9,018 nt of DNA, from NCBI GenBank assembly GCA_913031555.1, contig CAJWDO010000051.1, positions 1-9,018 of the forward strand, written 5' to 3'. The notes beneath the pieces were generated by a model. The model saw only the letters and a program-made list of their open reading frames with translations. It had not been told where the DNA came from and ran no database searches. The position numbers were made by a program, and so were the translations under genes. The DNA is from an uncultured Alphaproteobacteria bacterium. GTDB taxonomy: Bacteria; Pseudomonadota; Alphaproteobacteria; Puniceispirillales; Puniceispirillaceae. Numbering within the stretch: position 1 is the stretch's first letter; every line of letters starts with the position of its first letter. This document shows, piece after piece, positions 1 through 7,170 of the stretch.

Positions 1-1
1 G

Positions 2-1723
2 AAGATCCTGCACATCAATGACCATCATTCGCATCTGAAACCGGATGGCCGCATGAGCCTGAAGCTGGACGGGCAATCCACCCGTGTGCGCTCCGGCGGC
101 ATGCCGTCCGTCACTGCCAAGATCAAGCAGTTGGAGAATGCTGCCGGCAACAACGTCCTGAAACTTCATGCCGGTGACGCGATTTCCGGATCACTGTTCT
201 TCACCCTCTTCAAGGGCGAGGCGGATGCGGCGCTGATGAACGAGATATGTTTCGATGCCTTTGCGCTTGGTAATCATGAGTTCAATGAAGGCGATGCGGG
301 CCTGGCGAAGTTCCTTGATTTTCTGAAATCGGGTGACTGCCACACCCCGGTTCTGGCCGCCAACATCAAACCCGAGGTCGGCGTCTCGGCGCTGACGCCG
401 AACAGTGCCACCGACTATATACAGCCCTACACGGTCATGCAGGTCGATGGCATGAAGATCGGTATCGTCGGGATCGATATTGTCCGCAAGACCAAGCTGT
501 CTTCAAGCCCGGATGAAACAACGATGTTTCTTGATGAGGCCGAGACCGCCCAGAAGATGGTTGATGAGCTGACGAAGTCGGGGGTCGATCATATCATCCT
601 GCTGACGCATTACGGCTATGGGAACGAGCTTGAGCTTGCCGCCAAGATCGACGGTGTGGACGTGATTATCGGCGGCGATTCGCACACCCTTCTCGGCGAT
701 TTCGACGATGTTGGCCTGAATGCCGCCGGCCCGTACCCGACCGTCGTCAAGGACGTTGGCGGAAAGTCTGTCTGTGTCGCCTCGGCCTGGCAGTACAGCC
801 AGATTGTCGGCGAACTGGATCTGTCCTTCAATGATGCCGGCGAGATCATGTCCTGCAAAGGCGTGCCGCACATGATGCTGGCGGACAGTTTCAAGCGCAA
901 GAATGCCGATGGAGACCGGGTCGAGGTTGAAGGCGCGGCACGCGATGCCATTTACGCCGCCATCAAGGCTGATCCGAAGCTGTCGATCGTCACCGAGGAT
1001 GAAGACGCTGCGGCACTTCTCGAGACCTTCAACGTCAAGGTCGAGGAGATGCGCATGGTCAAGGTTGGCACGGTTGCCGAAAATCTGTGTCTGTCCCGTA
1101 TTCCGGGCGACGGCCGCTCGAAGATTTGCTCGCCCGAGGAGACGGCCCGCTACGGGTCCGACATCTCGATGCTTGTCGCCCATGCCTTTCGCGAGATGGC
1201 CAAGGCAAGCGATATCGCCATCCAGAATGGTGGCGGTGTGCGGACCGACATTGCAAAGGGCGATCTGACCATGGGTGATGCGTACAAGCTGTTACCCTTT
1301 GCCAACACACTTGCTGAAATGGATATGACAGGCGCCGAGATCAAAGCCGTTCTCGAAGAGGCCCTCGACTACGCGCTGCAACCTGATGGCTCCACCGGCG
1401 CTTATCCCTATGCTGCCGGACTTCGCTGGCATATCGATGCCACCAAGGTGATGGGCCAGCGCTTTAGCAAGATGGAGTTCAAGGGCCGGAATGACACCGG
1501 CTGGGTGTCATTGGACATGACCAGGACCTATCGACTGGTAACGAACGACTACATTGCTGCAGGCCGTGACGGGTACAAGACCTTCAAGACGGTGAAGAAT
1601 GACGGTCGCTATACCGACACCTATCTCGATTACGCGCAGTCATTTGTTGATTATGTGCAGGAACGCGGCACTGTCGGCAAACTGCCGACCTCCGAATATT
1701 CGACGCAGATGATGGTTAAATAG
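2..1723 (+). CDS. 5'-nucleotidase / bifunctional metallophosphatase (UshA/NutA-like), 5'-partial
   Basis: Periplasmic-type enzyme expected to hydrolyse nucleotides (5'-mononucleotides, possibly UDP-sugars or cyclic nucleotides) to nucleoside and phosphate for scavenging. The frame is open from base 2, so the gene starts before the window; the ATG at 53 is internal because the preceding codons read ILHINDHHSHL, the family's first metal-binding motif (D and H ligands). Counting visible residues, the N-terminal calcineurin-like domain continues with GDAISGS (about 58-64), GNHEF (90-94), a LTH histidine (203) and GGDSHT (224-229), together the full dinuclear metal site. The C-terminal nucleotidase domain carries NGGGVR (409-414), LLPFANTL and RLVTNDYIAAGRDGY, the substrate-binding part. 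The 573 visible residues mean that little more than a signal peptide is missing, so export cannot be seen directly. The linker LCLSRIPGDGRSKIC resembles NutA-type enzymes. It ends in TAG, followed by a strong terminator. Exact substrate is not decided by sequence. Confidence 0.93.
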   Translation, partial: KILHINDHHSHLKPDGRMSLKLDGQSTRVRSGGMPSVTAKIKQLENAAGNNVLKLHAGDAISGSLFFTLFKGEADAALMNEICFDAFALGNHEFNEGDAGLAKFLDFLKSGDCHTPVLAANIKPEVGVSALTPNSATDYIQPYTVMQVDGMKIGIVGIDIVRKTKLSSSPDETTMFLDEAETAQKMVDELTKSGVDHIILLTHYGYGNELELAAKIDGVDVIIGGDSHTLLGDFDDVGLNAAGPYPTVVKDVGGKSVCVASAWQYSQIVGELDLSFNDAGEIMSCKGVPHMMLADSFKRKNADGDRVEVEGAARDAIYAAIKADPKLSIVTEDEDAAALLETFNVKVEEMRMVKVGTVAENLCLSRIPGDGRSKICSPEETARYGSDISMLVAHAFREMAKASDIAIQNGGGVRTDIAKGDLTMGDAYKLLPFANTLAEMDMTGAEIKAVLEEALDYALQPDGSTGAYPYAAGLRWHIDATKVMGQRFSKMEFKGRNDTGWVSLDMTRTYRLVTNDYIAAGRDGYKTFKTVKNDGRYTDTYLDYAQSFVDYVQERGTVGKLPTSEYSTQMMVK

Positions 1724-1752
1724 ACCCAAAAGAACCGGGAAACGCAAAAAAC

Positions 1753-1782
1753 AAAAAGGGGCGCCATGCTGCGCCCCTTTTT
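1753..1782. terminator. Bidirectional Rho-independent terminator
   Basis: GGGGCGC (1758-1764), a 6-base loop CATGCT, and GCGCCCC (1771-1777) form a perfect 7-bp GC stem. It is preceded by five A (1753-1757) and followed by six T (1778-1783), so it has a U-tract in both directions. It lies 30 bp past the nucleotidase stop and about 70 bp past the stop of the leftward GlcG gene, and therefore can end both convergent transcripts. Confidence 0.9.
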
Positions 1783-1820
1783 TCAATCCGATACCCGGAC
1801 GTTTGATCCAACTTTCATTT

Positions 1821-1844
1821 TGTCGCCGGTGACCTGTGGCGACA
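1821..1844. other. Inverted repeat downstream of the GlcG-family gene
   Basis: TGTCGCC (1821-1827) and GGCGACA (1838-1844) are a perfect 7-bp inverted repeat with a 10-base loop. It lies between the GlcG stop and the bidirectional terminator. On the minus strand it is followed by AAAATG rather than a U-run, so it is not a classical terminator. It may protect the mRNA 3' end or be chance; only the pairing itself is seen. Confidence 0.35.
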
Positions 1845-1855
1845 TGGCAAAAGCA

Positions 1856-2284
1856 TCAATCCACCTTTGCGGTGAGTCCGGCCGCCGCGATGGCGGCGAT
1901 GGCGGCCGCCTCGTCATTGTCCGAGGTGTCGCCTGAAATGCCAACCGCGCCGAGAAGCGCTCCGTCTGCATCCTGGATCAGCACGCCGCCCGGCACCGGC
2001 ACCATGTCGCCGCCAAACACGCCATTCACCGCCTGGATGAAATAGGCCTGCTGTTCGGCCCGATTCATCAGGGCGCGTGTTCCCATACCAAGTCCGATGG
2101 CGGCATTCGCCTTGCCATGGGCGATCTTCGCCCGAAGCTGGCTGCAACCGTCCTCTGAGGCCGCGGCGACAAGCGCCCCACGGCCATCAAGGATAACAAC
2201 GCTGAGGGGTTTCAGTTCCATCTCGCGACCCTTGGCGAGGCAAGCCTCGGTGATTGTCTGCGCCTGCTTGAGTGTGATGGTCAT
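1856..2284 (-). CDS. GlcG/HbpS family protein (DUF336-type)
   Basis: A 142-residue protein of the GlcG/HbpS family, small cytoplasmic or exported proteins. Some members bind haem (HbpS), others sit in glycolate or diol operons (GlcG) with no firmly known role. Visible hallmarks are an N-terminal helix MTITLKQAQTITEAC, the strand-forming segment PLSVVILDGRGALVAAASEDG (in full about residues 25-45), a helix rich in Ala with the alcohol-type motif KANAAIGLG, then FGGDMVPVPGG and GAVGISGDTSDNDE, the conserved glycine-rich C-terminal part. Length is normal for the family. The start at 2284 is chosen over an in-frame ATG 14 codons upstream because AGGAG lies 7 bases before it. There is no signal peptide with this start. 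It is last in a leftward block, 66 bp after the P450 stop. The family call is firm; the function, including haem binding, is inferred only from relatives. Confidence 0.88.
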   Translation of the reverse strand: MTITLKQAQTITEACLAKGREMELKPLSVVILDGRGALVAAASEDGCSQLRAKIAHGKANAAIGLGMGTRALMNRAEQQAYFIQAVNGVFGGDMVPVPGGVLIQDADGALLGAVGISGDTSDNDEAAAIAAIAAAGLTAKVD

Positions 2285-2291
2285 TTTATAT

Positions 2292-2296
2292 CTCCT
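2292..2296 (-). promoter_or_regulatory. Ribosome binding site of the GlcG-family gene
   Basis: On the minus strand AGGAG lies 7 bases before the ATG at 2284. This fixes the start at MTITLKQ and rejects the longer reading frame beginning at 2326. Confidence 0.75.
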
Positions 2297-2350
2297 ATAT
2301 CGCGCCAGCGGTAGCAGAGCCGGCACGCCGCAACAATACCAAATCGGCCA

Positions 2351-3529
2351 TCAGTTCAGACGCACCGGAAGGTTGATCGGGCCGCGAAAGCCGAAACCGC
2401 GGAACGCAACCCGCTGGTTGGGGTCGAGGCTCATATCGGGGAACCTGTCAAAAAGCCGTGGCAGGATGATGTCTGCCACCATCTTGCGGGCGACATGCGT
2501 GCCAAGACAGAAATGCGGGCCGTTGCCAAAGGCCTGATGCGGCGCTCTGGCCCGGCGAACATCGAAAAGGTGGCCATTCTCGATGACCTCTTCGTCATGA
2601 TTGGCCGAAGCCTGAATCGTCATCAAGACATCGCCGGCGCGGATATCATGGTCACCAATCTGCGTGTCCTCAACGGCGCGCCTTGATGACAACTGAATTG
2701 GCGCAACCCAGCGGATGGATTCCTCGAACACATTGAGCCAGGGCGTGGTGCCATCAAGAACGACCTGTTTCTGATCAGGGTTGCTCAGAAGCCCGAAAAT
2801 GGCCGTCAGCATGGCATCGCGCGGCTCGTTGATGCCGCCGCCGATGACGATCTTGATATTCGACCGGATGGCCTCGATCTCGAGCGGTGCCTCCTGGCCA
2901 AGCATCACCGCAATGGCATGCGGTTTGCCAGCCTGTTCAGGCGCGGTCATCGTCACGTCAATCGCCGCGTTGATCTCGTCATTGGCGCTGTCGGTGGCGT
3001 CGAACAGCGCTTGCTGCTGGCCGAAATTGCCGGCCCCGTCGATCAGCGTCTGCGACCAGCGGCACAAATCGGCATCGGCAACATGATCAAGGCCGATCAG
3101 ATGTGACAGGCATCGTGCCGACAGTGGCGCGGCCAGCGCTGAGAACAGATCGACTGTCTCGCCGCGGGGCAACCGGCCGATATAGTCATCCGCCACCTCT
3201 TCATAGATCGGCATCCACACTTCCCGCAGATTTCGCGGGGAGAAGCTCGACGCCATGGCGGTACGGTCACGCTGATGCGCGGCGCCATCCTTGCGCATCA
3301 AGGTGTGTGCCTGAAAGGCACGTCGCATCGGGGTGTTTGGATCGTCGGAGGAGAACAGCTCCCAATTGTCCTTGACGAATTTTGTATCGGCCGCCTTGGT
3401 CAGCATAGTGCGCCCAACTGCGCTGACGGTCACCACCGGGTGTTCGGCGCGGGCCTTGCGATAGAAGCTGTAGGGATTGGTGGTCAGATCACCAATCGAA
3501 ATCTGATCATCAACAGGTGGGAGCGGCAT
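2351..3529 (-). CDS. Cytochrome P450 (soluble bacterial type)
   Basis: A 392-residue haem-thiolate monooxygenase, the usual length of soluble bacterial P450s; no membrane anchor is seen. Motifs in order: helix C segment AHQRDR (84-89), I-helix IGGGINEPRD (229-238), the K-helix ExxR as E270-S-I-R273, a segment ANHDEEV (309-315), and the haem-binding loop FGNGPHFCLG (334-343) with the proximal cysteine at 341. The I-helix lacks the usual acid-threonine pair: Asn234-Glu235-Pro236 stand where most P450s have Asp/Glu-Thr. The substrate is unknown. Electrons must come from partners encoded elsewhere, because no ferredoxin or reductase gene is present. The start at 3529 (MPLPPVDD) is chosen because GAGG precedes it; the in-frame ATG at 3730 would overlap the aldolase gene and adds unlike residues. 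It lies 91 bp after the aldolase and 66 bp before the GlcG gene. Confidence 0.95.
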   Translation of the reverse strand: MPLPPVDDQISIGDLTTNPYSFYRKARAEHPVVTVSAVGRTMLTKAADTKFVKDNWELFSSDDPNTPMRRAFQAHTLMRKDGAAHQRDRTAMASSFSPRNLREVWMPIYEEVADDYIGRLPRGETVDLFSALAAPLSARCLSHLIGLDHVADADLCRWSQTLIDGAGNFGQQQALFDATDSANDEINAAIDVTMTAPEQAGKPHAIAVMLGQEAPLEIEAIRSNIKIVIGGGINEPRDAMLTAIFGLLSNPDQKQVVLDGTTPWLNVFEESIRWVAPIQLSSRRAVEDTQIGDHDIRAGDVLMTIQASANHDEEVIENGHLFDVRRARAPHQAFGNGPHFCLGTHVARKMVADIILPRLFDRFPDMSLDPNQRVAFRGFGFRGPINLPVRLN

Positions 3530-3539
3530 GAAAACTGAA

Positions 3540-3543
3540 CCTC
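3540..3543 (-). promoter_or_regulatory. Ribosome binding site of the P450 gene
   Basis: GAGG on the minus strand lies 10 bases before the ATG at 3529. It supports the 392-residue product over the 459-residue reading frame that would begin inside the aldolase gene. Confidence 0.6.
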
Positions 3544-3604
3544 GTTTCCGGCACAATTGAACCCGTTCAGGGTTGATGATTCGGCACCAAACCGCCAGAT
3601 CTAT

Positions 3605-3618
3605 CCGCCGGCTGGCGG
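3605..3618. other. Small GC-rich hairpin after the aldolase gene
   Basis: CCGCC (3605-3609) and GGCGG (3614-3618) enclose a 4-base loop, just past the aldolase stop on the minus strand. No U-tract follows in that direction, so it would be at most a weak attenuator between aldolase and P450. It may be chance in GC-rich DNA. Confidence 0.25.
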
Positions 3619-3620
3619 CG

Positions 3621-4550
3621 TCAGTTGCCTGACTTGTAGATGCCGATGATTTCGGACAACAGGTCGAGCGCCTCTTCACGGGGTCGCTGGAAGGTATTGC
3701 GCCCAATGATCGACCCGTTTGCCCCGCCATCGCGAAGCCCGCGGATTTCCGCCATCAGACCATCACGGTCCTTCGCGGCGCCACCGGAAAAGACAACGAT
3801 GCGGCGGCCGGCAAAGGATGCCTGCATGATATGGCGGGTGCGTTCTGCCAGCGTCTCGCGTGGCACACCGACAGATTCATAGATCGACTTTGCGGCCCCC
3901 TGCTCAAGATGGTCGGTCGGCGGCTTGACCTTGATGACATGGGCGCCAAGAAGCGCCGCCATATGCGCCGCATAGGCGGCAACGTCGAGCGCCGTCTCAC
4001 CTGGCTTGCTGAGCCCGCCGCCGCGCGGGTAGGACCACAGCACCACGGCAAGGCCCAGCGCCTTGGCTTCGGCGGCCATGTCCTGGAACTGCCCCATCAT
4101 ATCAAAGGCGGCGTCGGAGCCGGGATAGATGGTGAAGCCGACAGCGCTGCAGCCAAGGCGAAGCGCCTCGGCGACCGAGCCGGTGATGGCCTGGCTTGGC
4201 GCGTCACCGCCACGCGCCAGTGAGTTCGAGGAATTGACCTTCATGATGGTCGGGATCTGTCCGGCAAATTTGTCGGCGCCGGCCTCGATCATGCCAAGTG
4301 GCGCGGCATAGGCCGACAGCCCGGCATCGAGGGCAAGCTGGAAATGGTAATGCGGGTCATAGGCGTCGGGATTGACGGCAAAACTTCGTGCCGGGCCATG
4401 TTCAAACCCCTGATCGACCGGCAGGATGACAAGCTTGCCGGTGCCGCCAAGCTTTCCCTGCATCAGAATACGCGCCAGATTGGCCTTCACGCCGGGACTG
4501 TCGGAACCGTAATTGTCGAGGATGGTTTTTACCTTGCGGGTGATCTTCAT
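3621..4550 (-). CDS. fbaB: Class I fructose-bisphosphate aldolase, DhnA/FbaB type
   Basis: Cytoplasmic Schiff-base aldolase that interconverts fructose 1,6-bisphosphate with glyceraldehyde 3-phosphate and dihydroxyacetone phosphate, in glycolysis or, more often in aerobic proteobacteria, gluconeogenesis. The 309-residue TIM-barrel shows LVILPVDQGFEHGPA (about 40-54), as in E. coli FbaB, with Asp46 a likely catalytic acid. It also has LWSYPRGG (171-178), IKVK (206-209), SGGAAKD (255-261) and the phosphate-binding GRNTF (283-287). By alignment from memory with E. coli FbaB and archaeal aldolases, Lys209 is the Schiff-base lysine. The N-terminus is shorter than that of E. coli FbaB (350 residues). 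The ATG at 4550 has GCGAGG 8 bases upstream. It follows the lpd stop by 32 bp on the same strand, suggesting one transcript. Related DhnA-family proteins include LsrF-like thiolases and transaldolase-like enzymes, but the DQGFEHGP start and GRNTF favour a true aldolase. Confidence 0.92.
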   Translation of the reverse strand: MKITRKVKTILDNYGSDSPGVKANLARILMQGKLGGTGKLVILPVDQGFEHGPARSFAVNPDAYDPHYHFQLALDAGLSAYAAPLGMIEAGADKFAGQIPTIMKVNSSNSLARGGDAPSQAITGSVAEALRLGCSAVGFTIYPGSDAAFDMMGQFQDMAAEAKALGLAVVLWSYPRGGGLSKPGETALDVAAYAAHMAALLGAHVIKVKPPTDHLEQGAAKSIYESVGVPRETLAERTRHIMQASFAGRRIVVFSGGAAKDRDGLMAEIRGLRDGGANGSIIGRNTFQRPREEALDLLSEIIGIYKSGN

Positions 4551-4582
4551 CGGGGTTACCTCGCCTTTTTTGTGGTGCCGGA

Positions 4583-5998
4583 TTACTGATGAATGACCCT
4601 GTCATAGGCATCAAGAACTGATTCATGCATTGCCTCGGACAGCGTCGGATGTGGAAAAATGGTTTCCATCAGTTCCTTCTCGGTGGTTTCAAGTTTCATG
4701 GCAATGGCGAATCCCTGGATCATCTCGGTGACTTCCGGACCAACCAAATGCGCGCCAATCAAAGCGCCGGACTCAGCGTCGAATATCGTCTTGACCATGC
4801 CGTCCGGCTCACCAATGGCGATGGCCTTTCCGTTGGCCATGAAGTTGAACTTCCCAACCTTGATCTCAAGACCGTCCGCGCGTGCGGCTGCTTCGGTCAG
4901 ACCGATGGAGGCAATTTGTGGTCGGCTATAGGTGCACCCCGGCACAGCGTTTTTCGCGATCGGATGCGCGCCGTCCTGTCCCATGATTTTTTCCACGCAT
5001 AGTACTGCTTCGTGGCTTGCCTTGTGGGCCAGCCAAGGCGCGCCGGTAACATCGCCTATGGCATAGATGCCAGCGGCCTGTGTCTCCATCGCCTGATTTG
5101 TCACGATATGGCCCCGATCAGTGGTTACCCCGGCTGCTTCGAGGTTCAGTCCTTCAATATTGCCGGTGATGCCGGTGGCAAGCAGGGCTATTTCACTTTC
5201 AACCGTGCCTTGCTTGCCATTCTCCTCGAAACTCACTGTAACGCCGTCAGGTCGCTTTCTGATTTCCGAGACGGCCGCGCCGGACAGAATGGTCATGCCA
5301 CGCTTCTCGAACTGCTTGCGCACGCTTGCCGCAATGTCGGCATCCTCGACTGGCAGGATTTGATTCTGCATTTCGATCAACGTGACGCTGGCACCCATAT
5401 CATTGTAGAAGCTTGCAAACTCGGCACCGATCGCCCCGGAACCGACAATGGTCACCGAGGTCACGGGGCGATCGAATTGAAGCGCCTCGCGATAGGTCAG
5501 CACCTGATCACCATCCGGTTTGATGTGTGGTGGAAAGGCGGCCCGCGCGCCGGTTGCAATAATCACATGCGTCGCCAGCAGCGTGGTGTTCTTGTCGACG
5601 GCCACCTCGCGATGCGCGCCTTGCTTTCTGCCGAGCGTGGCGGTGCCGGTGATCACCTTTACGCCATTTTTGCGCATCAGGTGATCAATGCCACCTGACA
5701 GACGCGATGCGACATGCCTTGATCGTTCCATTACTTTGGCCATATCGACCCCGATGCTGCCCTCGAGCGACAATCCATACTCGGACAAATTCTCAACGGT
5801 ATGCCGCACCTCAGCCGTTTTCAGCAATGCCTTTGTCGGGATGCAGCCCCAATTCAGGCAGACTCCGCCCATGTTCTCGCGCTCGACAACCACGACGCTG
5901 GCTCCCAGTTGGCTGGCACGGATGGCCGCCACATAGCCGCCGGGGCCGCCCCCAATCACAACGAAATCGAACGCTTCAGCGTCTTTTCTGGAATCCAT
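4583..5998 (-). CDS. lpdA: Dihydrolipoyl (dihydrolipoamide) dehydrogenase, E3
   Basis: FAD-dependent E3 subunit that reoxidises dihydrolipoamide and passes electrons to NAD+, for 2-oxo acid dehydrogenase complexes or the glycine cleavage system. The 471-residue product has the usual family length. Seen in order: the FAD Rossmann motif GGGPGG (16-21), the redox disulfide GGVCLNWGC with Cys47 and Cys52, a second Rossmann motif GSGAIGAEFASFY for NAD, the FAD-binding IYAIGDVTGAPWLAHKA, and the C-terminal dimerisation domain with HPTLSE, where His450 and Glu455 form the catalytic pair. The start at 5998 (MDSRKD) is preferred over an in-frame ATG at 6025 because AAGGA lies 8 bases upstream, while the upper ATG has no good site. 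It heads the leftward block, just before the aldolase gene. No E1 or E2 gene is in the window, so its partner complex cannot be told. No lipoyl domain is fused to its N-terminus. Confidence 0.96.
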   Translation of the reverse strand: MDSRKDAEAFDFVVIGGGPGGYVAAIRASQLGASVVVVERENMGGVCLNWGCIPTKALLKTAEVRHTVENLSEYGLSLEGSIGVDMAKVMERSRHVASRLSGGIDHLMRKNGVKVITGTATLGRKQGAHREVAVDKNTTLLATHVIIATGARAAFPPHIKPDGDQVLTYREALQFDRPVTSVTIVGSGAIGAEFASFYNDMGASVTLIEMQNQILPVEDADIAASVRKQFEKRGMTILSGAAVSEIRKRPDGVTVSFEENGKQGTVESEIALLATGITGNIEGLNLEAAGVTTDRGHIVTNQAMETQAAGIYAIGDVTGAPWLAHKASHEAVLCVEKIMGQDGAHPIAKNAVPGCTYSRPQIASIGLTEAAARADGLEIKVGKFNFMANGKAIAIGEPDGMVKTIFDAESGALIGAHLVGPEVTEMIQGFAIAMKLETTEKELMETIFPHPTLSEAMHESVLDAYDRVIHQ

Positions 5999-6006
5999 CT
6001 TCTCTA

Positions 6007-6011
6007 TCCTT
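6007..6011 (-). promoter_or_regulatory. Ribosome binding site of lpdA
   Basis: AAGGA on the minus strand lies 8 bases before the ATG at 5998 and decides between two in-frame start codons (5998 and 6025). Confidence 0.7.
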
Positions 6012-6472
6012 GCAAGCAAAGCCAATCAACTCTGGAGAATACCTGTAAATTGGTTACACAAATATTCAATCGTTGCAATTGTAAAAGTCTGATCCAAGAA
6101 TAGGCTCCTTTGCGTCACCCCTCCTTCATTGTGCGCCACGATGGTGAGGGCAACACTCCTCTTGAGTGACAAAATGATAAAAACACATTTAAATTAGTAG
6201 TTTAGAAAAAGTTTCTCTGGACCACACATAACTTTGTTTGGCAGATGTGACTTCCAATTCTGAGGCAAGGTGCTGATATCGTTGTCAGGATCAGGGAAAT
6301 GCAAGGTATGAAAAATATTTCCATAATAAAGATTGTCTACAAAGTGCAATAAAGGTTGGCTATAACGATCACAGCAATATTGACAATAGCCCCAAGCGGT
6401 ATGTGCTTGCCACGAGGCGGGTGACAAGCCGGCGGGATCAAAATGTGCCGTGGGCGTCGCGGCGTAGAACAA
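6012..6472. other. AT-rich intergenic region between divergent lpdA and HAD phosphatase
   Basis: About 460 bp without a supported gene, in the only divergent junction of the window; it must hold the promoters of the lpdA block and of the phosphatase. It is clearly AT-rich: 6181-6240 has 17 G/C in 60, against about 55% in a stretch of the neighbouring phosphatase gene. TTGACA at 6380-6385 is a perfect -35 hexamer facing right, but the only -10-like match, TATGTG at 6400, is too close (14 bp), so I do not call a promoter. GGCTAT and ATAGCC (about 6358-6390) form a 6-bp inverted repeat with a long loop. No tRNA, direct-repeat array or transposon end is visible. A 97-codon leftward frame with a TTG start is present but is not convincing. 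Confidence 0.6.
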
Positions 6473-6476
6473 GAGG
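6473..6476 (+). promoter_or_regulatory. Ribosome binding site of the HAD phosphatase
   Basis: GAGG lies 10 bases before the ATG at 6487. It selects this start over an in-frame ATG at 6403, whose 28 extra codons are Arg-rich and precede the normal beginning of the HAD fold. Confidence 0.6.
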
Positions 6477-6486
6477 TAAGCGGACA

Positions 6487-7158
6487 ATGGAAAACGGGAT
6501 CAGGGGGTGTGTTTTCGATCTTGACGGTACGTTGGCGGACACAGCGCCCGACATTGCGGTGGCATTGAATTCTGCACTTCGTGAAGTTGGTCAACCGCCA
6601 TTGCCAGTTCAGGAAGTCGTGACGCTAATCGGTGGCGGCATCCCCACTCTTGTTGACCGCGCTGTCGCCAAGCTAGGGGCGCCTACGTCCATTGCCGGGC
6701 TGTTGGTGGACAGGATGCTGTACCACTATAATCACAGCTTCTGTGTTGAGACTCGTGCAATGACCGGTGTCGTAACCTGCCTCGAAGCCCTAAAGCAGCG
6801 TGGCATGCCAATGGCCGTTTGCACAAACAAGGATCAGGCCATTGCCCACAAGATCGTCGAGGCATTGGGATTGGATTCCTACTTTATCAAAACCATTGGT
6901 CGGCAGCCGAATGTTCCAAAGAAGCCGGATCCGGCCATGCTTATGATAGCGGCCGAGTGTCTTGAATGTAGCGTTGAAACAGTGGTGATGATTGGAGATT
7001 CCGACGTCGATGCGCAGACTGCCAGGGCAGCTAGCAGCACCGCGGTGATCCTGAGGAACGGCTATTTCTCTGGCGACCATGGCGAAATTGGCGCGGATTA
7101 CCTTATCGACGACATGACAGGTCTACTGCCATTGCTGGATGATTTGTCTGACGCCTAG
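6487..7158 (+). CDS. gph: HAD-superfamily phosphatase, phosphoglycolate phosphatase type
   Basis: Cytoplasmic hydrolase of 223 residues, the usual size for Gph, predicted to dephosphorylate 2-phosphoglycolate, a product of DNA 3'-end repair and of Rubisco oxygenation. All four HAD motifs are seen. Motif I is FDLDGTLADT (10-19) with nucleophile Asp11 and acid/base Asp13. Motif II is VCTNKD with Thr113. Motif III is the lysine in PKKPDPAML (Lys146 probable). Motif IV is MIGDSDVDAQTAR (168-180) with Asp171 and Asp175 for Mg2+. The segment LIGGGIPTLVDRAV (48-61) and the helical cap that follows are typical of the Gph subgroup. It stands alone on the plus strand, divergent from lpdA and convergent with the FGGY kinase, whose stop is 12 bp away. 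Some rarer codons (AGG, CTA, ATA) appear more than in its neighbours. Substrate assignment in this superfamily is uncertain; other sugar-phosphate phosphatases look similar. Confidence 0.85.
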   Translation: MENGIRGCVFDLDGTLADTAPDIAVALNSALREVGQPPLPVQEVVTLIGGGIPTLVDRAVAKLGAPTSIAGLLVDRMLYHYNHSFCVETRAMTGVVTCLEALKQRGMPMAVCTNKDQAIAHKIVEALGLDSYFIKTIGRQPNVPKKPDPAMLMIAAECLECSVETVVMIGDSDVDAQTARAASSTAVILRNGYFSGDHGEIGADYLIDDMTGLLPLLDDLSDA

Positions 7159-7170
7159 GTTAGCGAACTC

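Noticed and set aside
503..1183. 226-codon leftward frame inside the nucleotidase gene
   Set aside because: It lies fully antisense to a gene with all family motifs; long antisense frames are common in GC-rich coding DNA.
3530..3730. N-terminal extension of the P450 by 67 residues
   Set aside because: The added part overlaps the aldolase gene in another frame, is unlike P450 N-termini, and a GAGG site precedes the shorter start.
5012..5698. 228-codon rightward frame inside lpdA
   Set aside because: It is a shadow of the highly conserved lpdA coding strand; no motif or ribosome binding site supports it.
6380..6405. Sigma-70 promoter with TTGACA at 6380 for the phosphatase
   Set aside because: The -35 match is perfect, but the only -10-like hexamer is 14 bp away and matches poorly, so the call would rest on half a promoter.
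6403..6486. N-terminal extension of the HAD phosphatase by 28 residues
   Set aside because: The extra stretch is Arg-rich and lacks family similarity. The ATG at 6487 has a GAGG site and places motif I at the normal distance from the start.
6194..6487. 97-codon leftward reading frame in the AT-rich spacer
   Set aside because: It begins with TTG with no ribosome binding site, overlaps the phosphatase start, and its product has no recognisable motif or biased codon use. An open frame of this length can occur by chance.
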